Origin: Spartobacteria bacterium
GTDB lineage: Bacteria > Verrucomicrobiota > Verrucomicrobiia > Chthoniobacterales > UBA10450
Direction of reading: 5' to 3'
Length of the DNA stretch: 64,000 bases
Assembly: GCA_003169695.1 (NCBI GenBank)
Contig: PNAS01000076.1
Location: forward strand, 21,889 to 85,888
Shown here: one piece after another, positions 1 to 7,924 of the stretch
Position numbering within the stretch: position 1 is the first letter of the stretch
Layout of the letters: each line of letters begins with the position of its first letter
Notes under the pieces: model-generated
What the model was told of the DNA's origin: nothing
Databases searched by the model: none
What the model saw: only the letters and a program-made list of their open reading frames with translations
Position numbers and translations under genes: made by a program

Positions 1-369
1 CAGCAAATGCTTAAGGTTATTCCGTCCGAACACTGTTTCGTCGGCTGGGCTCTGAGGCGCGACGGCAATCGCAAGAGGTCCAGCCGGAACAGGGGGAGTT
101 GCTGGCGGCGTCAAGATGATTGTCCCATCGGCAAAATCGAGTTCAATCGTGTCGTCGAGCTTTACATCGAAAACTCGATACATACGCGCAAGCCCGCCAA
201 TGAAGTTGGCGGTCGTTAAGGTGCCTGACAGATCGGTTGCATCGAGACCTTGCACTCGAAGAGGATACTCCTGCTTCGCCTTGAGATTATGAGCGGCAAT
301 GAAAGCCGCCGGCAAATAAACGCCCCTAAGGGCAATGTGACTCTGCTTTATCGTAGTCGGTATCGGCAT
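1..369 (-). CDS. Partial hypothetical protein, possibly B3-like fold
   Basis: An open frame of 123 codons reads from an ATG at 369 and leaves the left edge without a stop. The protein begins MPIPTTIKQSHIALRGVYLP and continues with LPAAFIAAHNLKAKQEYPLRV and a later segment FDVKLDDTIELDFADG, then a proline-rich stretch (TPPATPPVPAGP). Two 'LP-x-FI..HNLK' and 'V-x-LDDTIELDF' halves resemble the two pseudo-symmetric strands of B3/EcoRII-N type DNA-binding barrels, but this is a pattern impression only. No Shine-Dalgarno is evident. The coding reading is supported by a consistent frame, plausible hydrophobic periodicity and absence of stops; the function is not recognised. Confidence 0.5.
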   Translation of the reverse strand, partial: MPIPTTIKQSHIALRGVYLPAAFIAAHNLKAKQEYPLRVQGLDATDLSGTLTTANFIGGLARMYRVFDVKLDDTIELDFADGTIILTPPATPPVPAGPLAIAVAPQSPADETVFGRNNLKHLL

Positions 370-498
370 TTCGCTGTGCGTTTATATTTCCGTCATCCGA
401 TGCGGACACACTTCATTGGGTCAAATTTCCTGGAGTAGATGGAGGTTGGACGGATTGGCTAATTTATTTCTAGTCTGATCAATCCACGTGTTTCGGCA

Positions 499-1270
499 TT
501 AGAAATGGGGGCCTGACCGCGAGTCCTCCATGAACCTATTGAATGCGTTCGGAAAGGTCATTGCCAAAACCCCAGCAACAATGAAGACGCCAGCATTCGT
601 CCATAAGCCATACAGCCACGTGAGGTCGGTGAGCTTCACCCCGAAAAGCACGAGAATTATCCAAACAATCCACGATACCCCAGCGATAGTACTTCCAATC
701 CAAAACAGGAACTTTCCGAACGCCACTCCGGTCAACTGCAATTCTTTGATGTCTACGACTCCAGCAATCCTTCCATCAACCGTGATCGGGGCATCGAAAT
801 CCGCGGCCAAAATCTTTAGCGTCATCGAATCTCTCGGATTCAGCAGCACGGGAGAAAGGATGACGGATTCTCCTTCCTTGTTGGACGGTGACATTAAGAC
901 TACTTGGAAAAACCTCGGTGATGCCAGCAGTTAGAATTCGCACGCCCTTATTCAAGACTACTCTCACAGGCCGTTCATAGTCAGTGAAAATTATTGGCAG
1001 GTTGCCGGAATTCGTAAACTTCACCAATAGAAGCTGCGCGTCGTTAGCTGGCTCCAAGTCAAAAAGGATTTGAACTCTGCCCCCAATGTCATCCTTAATC
1101 GCTGCTAACGGTGTTACGGATAATATTTCATACGTGAGAAGCTTGCGACGCCTAGCTAAGTAGAGGGTAACGACCCCCAGGACTAAAGTAATTACCCCAA
1201 ATCCGACAGCCGCTAACACACCGAGCGATTGCCAGATTGGGTCGCGCCAAAGATCCGCTGCGGTGGTCAT
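499..1270 (-). pseudogene. Frameshifted membrane protein, two reading frames of one gene
   Basis: Frame one starts at ATG 1270 (MTTAADLWRD), has one membrane segment (GVLAAVGFGVITLVLGVV) and a beta-rich extracytoplasmic part (LLVKFTNSGNLPIIFTDYERP ... EVFPSSLNV). Around 880-890 the sense continues in the next frame with SVILSPVLLNPRDSMTLKIL and DGRIAGVVDI, then two more hydrophobic segments, ending at 499. Neither half looks complete: frame one ends in arginine-rich out-of-frame sequence down to 776, and frame two lacks its own natural start. Removing one A in the run read as caaggaagga would join them into a protein of about 256 residues. The family is a common bacterial membrane protein of unknown role. 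A real pseudogene and a sequencing indel cannot be told apart here. Confidence 0.6.
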
Positions 1271-1768
1271 TTCAATCGTTCCAACTGACTTTGCCAAGCT
1301 ACCTTCGCAAGGCTTCGGCGAGCCAGGGAACGCGAGTGCTGTCGCCAGAAAGTTGATGGTTGAGAGTTGATTGTTGGGGGTTGGCGGTTTTCAAAGAGGG
1401 GTTTCTATATCTGCTTCGCCATCGCCGCAGGCCGGACTCTGCCGATGATGTCATCTCCACGAATCGTGTAAACAATTTTCCATCATCGGAAGAGGAGAGG
1501 GAGAATTGGGGGTCAGGCAACAAATCTTGACAAGTCTCCGCTGACGAACTGACGCGACGGTTTTTCGCTCCTGGCATCATGGGCGGTTTGACATCGACCG
1601 GGGCGGCGAGCGAGAGCGTAAAGCTCCGTTGGAGCCACGCCCTCTAGAGCGTAAAGCTTCGATTGAGCCACGCCCCTCTGCGGAATTGAGGATCGAGTGA
1701 GCTCACCAGTAGACACGTTCCGTCGGAGGTCTTGACATTGTTTAGGGTCGCAGCCCAAATGGCGGGCG
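1271..1768. other. Gene-free stretch with a 34-bp tandem duplication
   Basis: No reading frame here has convincing protein character. Candidate frames at 1299-1580 and 1513-1830 are arginine/serine-rich and look like non-coding translations. The only clear structure is the 34-bp tandem repeat at 1612-1679, listed separately. The stretch separates the broken membrane gene (minus strand) from the transporter (plus strand), so it must carry the transporter promoter, but no convincing -35/-10 boxes could be picked. Confidence 0.5.
1612..1679. repeat. Two tandem copies of a 34-bp unit
   Basis: Copy one (1612-1645) and copy two (1646-1679) share gagcgtaaagct, then a variable few bases, then gagccacgccc. 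They differ at a handful of positions. The unit contains a short inverted motif around aaagct/agcttc. It lies upstream of the POT transporter. Confidence 0.7.
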
Positions 1769-3274
1769 ATGAATTCGCCCAAACACGGTTTCTCCGCGGC
1801 TCCGGAGGGAACGGCCGTGCTGTTCTTCATTCAAATCTTCGCGACGCTCGGCTTCGCCGTCCTCTACTCGACGCTGGTCCTCTACGCGACGAAGCACCTT
1901 CAGCTCTCGGTGAAAGTGGCCACGACGTTGATGGGCGTGTTTGGCGCCTTCAATTACGGCCTCCATCTCTTCGGCGGCTACCTCGGCGGCCGCTTTCTCT
2001 CGAACCGGAATCTCTTCGTCGGCGGCATGGCCGTGCAGGTCATCGGTTGCGGATGCATTGCGGGTGGCACGGCCGCGCTGTTCTACATCGGCCTCGCTTT
2101 CTTCCTCACCGGCAGCGGACTCAACGTCACCTGCATCAACATGATGCTGACGCAGCGTTTCACTCCGGAGGATCCGCGTCGCGAAGGAGCCTTCCTCTGG
2201 AACTACGCCGGCATGAACGTCGGATTCTTCGTCGGGTTCGCCGTCGCCGGCTACTTCCAGGGGACCCAGAGCTATTCGAGCCTTTTTATCTTCGCGACGC
2301 TCGGCAACTTTGTCGCCATCGTCCTCGCCCTGCTGTCGTGGAGGACGCTGGTCGACCGCAACACACCGCTGCTCGAGGCGAAGTCGAAGCAGTTCCGGCT
2401 GCGCCTGCTCGGCGGCATCGGCATTCTCATCGGCCTCATTCCGGTTGTGTGGTTGATGCTACAGCGGCCCGGCATGACCGAAACGCTGATCAAGGGCATC
2501 TGCGCCGCGGTCGCGTTGACGCTGATCTACCTCACGCTGCGCCACCCGGATCGCCGCGAGAGGCGGAACATGACGGCGTACCTGATTTTGACGGTCGGCT
2601 CGCTGGCCTTCTGGTCGCTGTATCAGATGGCACCGAGCGGCCTGCAACTGTTCGCGGTCAACAACGTCAACCTGATGATCGGTAAGGTGGAGATTCAGCC
2701 GCAGTGGATTCAGAACATCAACACCGTCTGCATCGTGCTCGGCGGGCCGCTGCTTGCGTCGGCGTTTACCCGCATGCGCGCGGGCGGATGGAGGATCGAC
2801 ATCCCGAAGCAGTTTGCGACATCGCTTATCTTGATGGCGCTGGGCTTTCTCATTCTCCCGCTGGGCATCAAGCTGGCCGGCGTGGACGGCAAGAGTGCGT
2901 TCGTGTGGCTGTTCATGAGTTATGTGCTGCAGAGCGTCGGTGAGTTGCTCATCTCTCCCATCGGCTACGCGATGATCGGCAAGCTCGCGCCGAAGCAATA
3001 TCAGGGGGTGATGATGGGTAGCTGGATGCTCGTAACGGGCCTCGCGTCACTCTTCGCGGGCGACTTCTCGGGCATGATCCCCGAGCCGAACGGCACCACC
3101 GCGGTCGCGACCAACCCCGAGTATGTGAAGCTCTTCGGCGCGCTCGGCGCGGGCAGCCTCGTGGTCGGCGTCGCGCTGGTCGTGCTCATTCCGTTCCTGC
3201 GCAGGTTGATCAGCGACAAGGCCGAGGTACCGCCTGAGGAAATGGAGATGGCGACGGTGGTTCCTGTCGCGTGA
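1769..3274 (+). CDS. POT/PTR-family peptide MFS transporter
   Basis: A 501-residue inner-membrane protein with about 12-14 hydrophobic segments. The conserved late POT signature is present: SVGELLISPIGYAMIGKLAP, followed by GVMMGSWMLVTGLASLFAG. These proton-coupled oligopeptide transporters import di- and tripeptides. In the first helix the family motif ExxERFxYYG is replaced by IQIFATLGFAVLYS, so the glutamates usually needed for proton coupling are missing. The rest of the fold looks intact. The start is the ATG at 1769; the upstream bases give only a weak ribosome site. It stands alone; the neighbours are unrelated small genes. A divergent POT subfamily with altered coupling or substrate is likely; identity to a named Dtp protein cannot be claimed. 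Confidence 0.88.
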   Translation: MNSPKHGFSAAPEGTAVLFFIQIFATLGFAVLYSTLVLYATKHLQLSVKVATTLMGVFGAFNYGLHLFGGYLGGRFLSNRNLFVGGMAVQVIGCGCIAGGTAALFYIGLAFFLTGSGLNVTCINMMLTQRFTPEDPRREGAFLWNYAGMNVGFFVGFAVAGYFQGTQSYSSLFIFATLGNFVAIVLALLSWRTLVDRNTPLLEAKSKQFRLRLLGGIGILIGLIPVVWLMLQRPGMTETLIKGICAAVALTLIYLTLRHPDRRERRNMTAYLILTVGSLAFWSLYQMAPSGLQLFAVNNVNLMIGKVEIQPQWIQNINTVCIVLGGPLLASAFTRMRAGGWRIDIPKQFATSLILMALGFLILPLGIKLAGVDGKSAFVWLFMSYVLQSVGELLISPIGYAMIGKLAPKQYQGVMMGSWMLVTGLASLFAGDFSGMIPEPNGTTAVATNPEYVKLFGALGAGSLVVGVALVVLIPFLRRLISDKAEVPPEEMEMATVVPVA

Positions 3275-3424
3275 TCCAAAGAATGTGACGAGTGACCCAC
3301 CACGGCGGATTCGTCCGTTGGCGAACATGTGACCGGTGACGAGTTGGAAGACTGTAGATTCAAGAAGCCTGGCGGAAAAATTTCTCGTTCGCCGGACGCC
3401 TCGGATTTGATAGAGTGCAGGACT

Positions 3425-3688
3425 GTGAGCGTGGAACAACTGGAAAACGCGATTCTTGGCCTGACACCTGAAGAACGACAGCGGCTGGCGGTCTGGTTTG
3501 AGGAAAATCGACGAGAATTGCTCGGCGATGAGCCGGACGAACTCGACGAAGAGCAAAAGGCTGAGATCGTTCGCCGCCGCGAGCTGGCTCTGGCACATCC
3601 CGAATTACTGGAACCTTGGGATGGCACGATCGAGCGCGTCCGCGAGCAGCTTCATCCGCCTCCGCTTAGCTGCGGCGCGACAGGTTAG
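3425..3688 (+). CDS. Small addiction-module-antitoxin-like protein
   Basis: An 87-residue, highly charged protein starting at GTG 3425 (or GTG 3431). It reads SVEQLENAILGLTPEERQRL, AVWFEENRREL and DELDEEQKAEIVRRRELALAHPELLEPWDG. The pattern 'QLE-AI--L--EER-RL--WF' is typical of short helical proteins annotated as addiction-module antitoxins, usually followed by a ParE/RelE toxin. No full toxin follows: the next bases (3689-3735) give only a short frame reading LVARKLPLAEQDIRRF before the convergent DUF2283 gene, which may be the stub of one. An in-frame upstream extension to 3329 exists but lacks the conserved character. Confidence 0.6.
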   Translation: MSVEQLENAILGLTPEERQRLAVWFEENRRELLGDEPDELDEEQKAEIVRRRELALAHPELLEPWDGTIERVREQLHPPPLSCGATG

Positions 3689-3735
3689 TTTGGTCGCCAG
3701 AAAACTTCCGCTGGCTGAGCAAGACATTCGAAGAT

Positions 3736-3942
3736 TTACGTGCCGACGCCTTCCAACTCGACGCTGCGCATGGTTTCGCTGTCGCCGAAGCGCTTTTGCG
3801 CATCGAGGATCTCCAAGCCGGCCAGTCTGCCTTCGGCGTCGTAATCAGCGGCGATGCCTTCACCCAAATGTTTGGTTGTGACCGTGGCCTCGCGGAAGGT
3901 GATGCTCAACGCGTCCACTTCTGGGTCATAGCTGATTTTCAT
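3736..3942 (-). CDS. DUF2283 domain protein
   Basis: A 68-residue protein, MKISYDPEVDALSITF at the start, with the DUF2283 pattern 'Y-D-x-E-x-D-x-L-x-I' and a central GIAADYDAEGRLAGLEILDA. DUF2283 proteins are short, beta-rich and of unproven function; they often sit beside DUF4258 genes and have been suspected to be antitoxin partners. The ATG at 3942 lies four bases after the stop of the upstream DUF4258 gene (3947), so the two are almost certainly co-translated. Confidence 0.85.
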   Translation of the reverse strand: MKISYDPEVDALSITFREATVTTKHLGEGIAADYDAEGRLAGLEILDAQKRFGDSETMRSVELEGVGT

Positions 3943-3946
3943 GCGC

Positions 3947-4204
3947 TCAAAAGTAGTAGGTGTAGACCGTTATCACAACTATTTGTCCGCCTTCCTCCAC
4001 GAACACGGGCCGAACTTGTTTTGTTGCATAGACTTTGCCATTCCATTCCTTGGCGTAAGGAAAATCTTTTCGGCAATCGAGCCGCCCGAGTTCCGCCGCG
4101 CCCCACGGATTCGTGCGAATGGCTTCTTCGACTTCGGCGGCCGTGAAACCGCGCTTGCTCATGTAACGCAACGCGTGACTGGAGAGTCGAACTGGTTTCA
4201 TCAT
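3947..4204 (-). CDS. DUF4258 domain protein
   Basis: Starts at one of two adjacent ATGs (4204 or 4201, MMKPVRLSSHAL); about 85 residues. Family features are an early HALRYMSKRGFTAAEVEEAI segment, then CRKDFP, and a C-terminal VFVEEGGQIVVITVYTYYF strand, matching DUF4258, a fold related to RelE/BrnT-type RNases. It is the first gene of a two-gene unit with DUF2283. Inference: a toxin (DUF4258)/antitoxin-like (DUF2283) module; no experimental function is known to me. An in-frame upstream extension to 4249 looks unlike the family. Confidence 0.82.
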   Translation of the reverse strand: MMKPVRLSSHALRYMSKRGFTAAEVEEAIRTNPWGAAELGRLDCRKDFPYAKEWNGKVYATKQVRPVFVEEGGQIVVITVYTYYF

Positions 4205-4240
4205 TGCCAGCGGTGACGGGGGAAATAGGGAAAGGATTTC

Positions 4241-4293
4241 GACGGTCACAGACCGCCGCTACAGCTCTGACCAAGTCGCCGCGGCGACCGCTA
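4241..4293. repeat. Double hairpin of the 'gaccgccgctac' family
   Basis: Contains a short palindrome cggtc-aca-gaccg (4243-4255) followed by gccgctac, then the 14-base palindrome gtcgccgcggcgac (4274-4287), again followed by cgctac. Related sequences recur near 7468-7486, 9109-9125, 44727-44776, 46505-46560 and 60150-60175. It lies between korB and the DUF4258 gene, so it could act as a weak terminator for korAB. Confidence 0.6.
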
Positions 4294-4298
4294 CCCAA

Positions 4299-5279
4299 TC
4301 ATTTCATTCGGTCGAACGTCTTCTGGAGCAGCTGGAGATCGGTCGGGTGGCCGAGTTTTTCACGGGTTGTGTCGATCCACTTCTTTTCCAACGCATTTTT
4401 TGTCGGGCGATCGCTTTCGTAGAAGACGCCGAAGACGCCCGGAAACGGGAGCTGCGCCAGCTTGTACGCTGCAAGCTCGTCGGTGACGTCGTGGCGGAGT
4501 TCGTCCTCGGGGGTGTTGTCCCATTTTTTCTCGTCGATCAGGGCGAAGGCGCCGCCTTTGCGCGGATTCGCCGGATCGAAGGCGCCGGGGAAAAATTCGA
4601 CGCATTCACTCAGGCATTCGATGACGGAGAAGCCCTGGTGATCCATCGCGCGCTCGATCATCTGGATCATGTGGTTGACCTGCGTGGCGTGCGTGCGCGC
4701 GATAAAGGTGGCGCCGGCGCAGATGAGTTGCTTCATCGGATTGACCGGCTGGTCGATCGCGCCAGTCGGGTCGGTCTTCGATTTGAAACCAATCGGCGAC
4801 GTCGGCGAGGTCTGCTTTTTCGTCAGCCCATAGACAAAATTGTCCATGATGAAATAGGTCATGTTGATGTTCTTGCGCGCGCCGTGATTGAGATGGTTGC
4901 CGCCGATGGAGAAGCCGTCGCCGTCGCCGCCAAAGAGAAAGACGTTCAGGTCCGGCCGGGCCAGGCTGATGCCGGACGCGAGCGGGACGGCGCGGCCGTG
5001 AATGAAATGCGCGCCGTAGCTGTTCACGAAGTACGGGAAGCGCGATGAACAACCGATCCCGGCGAGGGTGACGATCTTCTCGTGATCGAGCTGCCGTTTC
5101 TCGATGACTTTGTAATAGGAAGCGAGCACGGCGAAGTCGCCGCAGCCGGGACACCAGGTCGGGTGGTCGGCGGTGACGGCTTTTTTCGTGAGTTTCTCGC
5201 GCACGAAATCCAGCGTGGCGTCAGGCGGAGGTGCGGTGGCGGTGGTGGAACCGTTGGTGGGTGTGTCGTTGGTGCTCAT
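4299..5279 (-). CDS. korB: 2-oxoacid:ferredoxin oxidoreductase, beta subunit
   Basis: A 326-residue thiamine-diphosphate subunit. The N-terminal part has HPTWCPGCGDFAVL (C-x2-C), then GIGCSSRFPYF with a third cysteine, and the TPP/Mg motif FGGDGDGFSIGGNHL with N later in the motif (about residues 110-135). These are the signatures of KorB/PorB-like subunits binding one [4Fe-4S] cluster. With KorA it oxidatively decarboxylates 2-oxoglutarate (or pyruvate) to acyl-CoA and passes electrons to ferredoxin in the cytoplasm. Substrate cannot be fixed from sequence; 2-oxoglutarate is the usual assignment for this KorA/KorB architecture. It follows korA by 122 bases on the same strand, with a REPIN-like repeat between them. 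Confidence 0.93.
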   Translation of the reverse strand: MSTNDTPTNGSTTATAPPPDATLDFVREKLTKKAVTADHPTWCPGCGDFAVLASYYKVIEKRQLDHEKIVTLAGIGCSSRFPYFVNSYGAHFIHGRAVPLASGISLARPDLNVFLFGGDGDGFSIGGNHLNHGARKNINMTYFIMDNFVYGLTKKQTSPTSPIGFKSKTDPTGAIDQPVNPMKQLICAGATFIARTHATQVNHMIQMIERAMDHQGFSVIECLSECVEFFPGAFDPANPRKGGAFALIDEKKWDNTPEDELRHDVTDELAAYKLAQLPFPGVFGVFYESDRPTKNALEKKWIDTTREKLGHPTDLQLLQKTFDRMK

Positions 5280-5294
5280 AGGAAATTATGTCCG

Positions 5295-5388
5295 AGGTGG
5301 ATCGAGCGCTCCGTCGCTCGATGTTAAAAGTAATGTCGGCGGAGCCGAGACTTGCTTGCCATCGCCCGACGGAGCGGCCGATCCACCT
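5295..5388. repeat. REPIN-like inverted repeat element A
   Basis: A 94-bp unit bounded by aggtggatcg (left) and cgatccacct (right). The left arm carries an internal palindrome, atcgagcg-ctccgt-cgctcgat; the right arm is a degenerate inverted copy containing cgacggagcggccgatccacc. Copies B (22745-22836) and C (54813-54901) share the arms and the sequence cgctcgatgtta. It occupies most of the korA-korB gap without interrupting either gene. Confidence 0.75.
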
Positions 5389-5401
5389 TGAATGCGTTTC
5401 A

Positions 5402-7351
5402 TTAGCCGACTCCTTGCGGGACGACCTCTTTCAAGGATTTCACATTCTCAGGCGCGGTGCCCGAGTGAACGATGGGGAGGCCTTCGCGCGGAATTTTCCG
5501 GGCGGCAAACGAGCGTCCTTCGAAAACGCGTTCGAGAATCTCTTTCACGCGGAAGGTGAGACCGTCAGTCTTGGTGGCGCTCTCGATTTTCGGTTCGCAG
5601 AAACGGGCGCGGAGAATGGTGGCAAGCTGGCCGAAACCGTAGAGGCCCTGGTCGTTCATTTCGACAACGACGATGCGGTTGAACCTGGCGAAGATTTTTT
5701 CGAGGCCGTTCGGCAATGGGTGGACGTGCCGCAAATGCAGCGCGCCAGCTCTCTCGCCATTTTCGCGCGCAAGTTTCACCGCGTCGTGGATCGGCCCGTA
5801 AGTGGAACCCCAGCCGACGAGCAGCGTGCCACCCTCCTGATCGCCATAGACCTCGGGCACCGGGATTTCCTCGGCGAGATGGCGCAATTTGTTGCGGCGT
5901 TTCGCCGTCATGGCCATGTGCAACTTCGGGCTGCCGGTCGGATGACCCATCTCGTCGTGCTCGAGTCCGGAGACGAGCGGATATTTCCCGTCGAGCATGC
6001 GCGCGCCGGGCGGAACATGCTGCGTGATCTGATCAACCGCATAGGGCTTGAAGCCAGCCGCGCGCGGCGAAAGATCCAGTTTCGGGTCAATCATCAAAGC
6101 CTGCAGCTCCGGTTCGTCGAAGGCCTCTATCCGCGTCGCGAGCGAGGTGTCGCTCAAAACAAAAACCGGCGTGCTGTATTTGCGCGCGATGCGAGCAGCT
6201 TCGATCGCAATGTAGAAACAATCTTCCACCGTTGACGCGGCCAGGACGACACGCGGGCTGTCTCCGTGCCCGCCGTAAATGGCTTGAAAGAGATCGCTCT
6301 GCTCGACGTTCGTCGGCAGGCCCGTACTCGGTCCACCGCGCTGCACGTTGATAATGATGAGCGGCATCTCCGACATGGAAGCCCATCCGATTGCTTCGGT
6401 CTTGAGCGAGATTCCCGGACCTGCGCTGCCTGTGACGGCGAGATATCCTGAAAAGGAAAAGCCGAGCGCCAACGAGACTGCGCCGAGTTCGTCTTCGGCC
6501 TGCACAAAGAGGCCGCCGTATTTAGGCAGCTCGCCCCGCAAAATCTCCATGACTGACGACCACGGCGTGATGGGATAACCGGCGCCGTAACGCACACCCG
6601 CCGCGATCAAGCCGTAGGCAAGCGCCTGGTTGCCATCCATCGTGATTTGCGCGCGTTCGCCCTCTTTCGCCACGTGCGGCTCAAACCGATACTGCTTAGT
6701 GAGGACGTTGCCGACCGGATACCCGTAGCCAGCCTGGAAGGCCATCAACGCGGTGTTGACGATGCTCTCGTCTTTCCCCGCGAATTTTTCCGTGATGAGG
6801 GTTTTCAGTTTGTCGACATCGAGATGAAAAATTTTTGAGATCAGACCGAGGATGAAAATGTTTTTGCCTTTGTCCTTCGCCGTTCCGCCGAGCGCTTCGA
6901 CGGTGAGTCCCGTGATCGGCACGCCGACGTAAACGAAACGTTTGTCGTCAAGGTTCGGCTCGACGTTGTCCGAATCGTAAAGCAGCACGCCACCTTCTTT
7001 CAAAAAGCCGATGTGGTCCTGGTAACTATGCTGATAAAACGCGACGAGGAAGTCGGCTTCATCACCTGCGGAGAGAACTTCACCGGTGCCCATGCGGACC
7101 TGGAAGATCGACGGTCCGCCGGAGATGGTGGCAGGGATCGTCATGTAGGTCATGACTTCTTGAGCGCTGCGCCCGGCCAGGCGCGCGAGGAAAGCTCCGG
7201 CGCTTTGAATGCCATCCTGCGAATCTCCCGCGAGGCGGATTACGGCGTCATTGATACTCTCGGGCCGAAGATCGGCACGGTCCGATGCCGGACTGGGAGC
7301 AGCGGCCGGAGTGGTGCCGGCAGCGCCGTTTGCGGTATCGGTTTCGGGCAT
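5402..7351 (-). CDS. korA: 2-oxoacid:ferredoxin oxidoreductase, fused gamma-alpha subunit
   Basis: About 649 residues from ATG 7351 (MPETDTANGAAG). The N-terminal third (about 35-225) is a gamma-type domain, with SAGAFLARLAGRSAQEVMTY; the rest is the alpha (pyrimidine-binding) part with AAGVRYGAGYPITPWSSVME, GSAGPGISLKTEAIGW and the conserved NVQRGGPSTGLPTNVEQSDL. This fused layout is usual for bacterial KorA. It forms the heterotetramer with KorB downstream. Upstream in-frame codons (to 7429) lack family similarity and precede the alanine/proline-rich N terminus, so the later ATG is preferred. The enzyme could work oxidatively in the TCA cycle or reductively; an oxidative aerobic role is likelier with Icd also present. 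Confidence 0.93.
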   Translation of the reverse strand: MPETDTANGAAGTTPAAAPSPASDRADLRPESINDAVIRLAGDSQDGIQSAGAFLARLAGRSAQEVMTYMTIPATISGGPSIFQVRMGTGEVLSAGDEADFLVAFYQHSYQDHIGFLKEGGVLLYDSDNVEPNLDDKRFVYVGVPITGLTVEALGGTAKDKGKNIFILGLISKIFHLDVDKLKTLITEKFAGKDESIVNTALMAFQAGYGYPVGNVLTKQYRFEPHVAKEGERAQITMDGNQALAYGLIAAGVRYGAGYPITPWSSVMEILRGELPKYGGLFVQAEDELGAVSLALGFSFSGYLAVTGSAGPGISLKTEAIGWASMSEMPLIIINVQRGGPSTGLPTNVEQSDLFQAIYGGHGDSPRVVLAASTVEDCFYIAIEAARIARKYSTPVFVLSDTSLATRIEAFDEPELQALMIDPKLDLSPRAAGFKPYAVDQITQHVPPGARMLDGKYPLVSGLEHDEMGHPTGSPKLHMAMTAKRRNKLRHLAEEIPVPEVYGDQEGGTLLVGWGSTYGPIHDAVKLARENGERAGALHLRHVHPLPNGLEKIFARFNRIVVVEMNDQGLYGFGQLATILRARFCEPKIESATKTDGLTFRVKEILERVFEGRSFAARKIPREGLPIVHSGTAPENVKSLKEVVPQGVG

Positions 7352-7542
7352 GACAGGAGGCGGATTCACGTGATGGCACCATATCAAAAGTGCGGCGCGA
7401 ATCCACCGACAATATTCCGCCTTCGCCAAAGCTACAGCGTGACAGCGCGGAGATCGCGGCGGGAAGTTCGGCAGTCATAGACCGCCGCTAAGTGGCGCAA
7501 GAAATGACGAATGTCGAATCTGGGGACCGGCGCAGATTCGCG

Positions 7543-7794
7543 TTACGGTTTCGCGGGCGTCACGGCGGGCGCGACAAAGCGTTCCGGGACGTCGCCCGCA
7601 CCACTGGCGGTGACCATGTGGAGCTGTCCGGTCACGCGATCCATTCTTGTCACGGTGCCGTCCGCGCCGACGTGCATTTCGTAGCGCACGAATTCAGGCG
7701 GTGCGCTTTTGGTCAGTTCGCTCCAACGCGCGCCGGCGAGAAACGCTGCCACGATCAAGAACGCACCCAACATTCCGCCGGCCACAGCTTTCAC
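7543..7794 (-). CDS. Small single-pass membrane protein
   Basis: Roughly 83 residues from GTG 7794 (VKAVAGGMLGAFLIVAAFLAGARW) with one N-terminal membrane segment and a short exported domain reading EFVRYEMHVGADGTVTRMDRVTGQLHMV and ending APAVTPAKP. The start is uncertain: ATG 7773 is also possible, and the frame remains open further upstream but would overlap the divergent acyltransferase. The family is not recognised; the 'RYEMH--ADGTV-RMDR-TG--HMV' pattern suggests a small beta hairpin domain. Distance to korA is about 190 bases. Confidence 0.5.
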   Translation of the reverse strand: MKAVAGGMLGAFLIVAAFLAGARWSELTKSAPPEFVRYEMHVGADGTVTRMDRVTGQLHMVTASGAGDVPERFVAPAVTPAKP

Positions 7795-7924
7795 GGCCGT
7801 GAGCCTATCGTCGGTTGATGGTGCGCAACAAGCCGAAATGACATTTGAGACCGCGGCACACTCTGGCAGAGCGGGACTTGGTATTTGCGGGCGAGTGCAA
7901 TAGTTGCTCGATTGGCGAACACCA

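Noticed and set aside
1299..1830. Two minus-strand frames of about 100 codons
   Set aside because: No recognisable protein character; one overlaps the transporter start and the tandem repeat.
5288..6235. A 315-codon plus-strand frame across korA
   Set aside because: Antisense of KorA, which shows intact family motifs.
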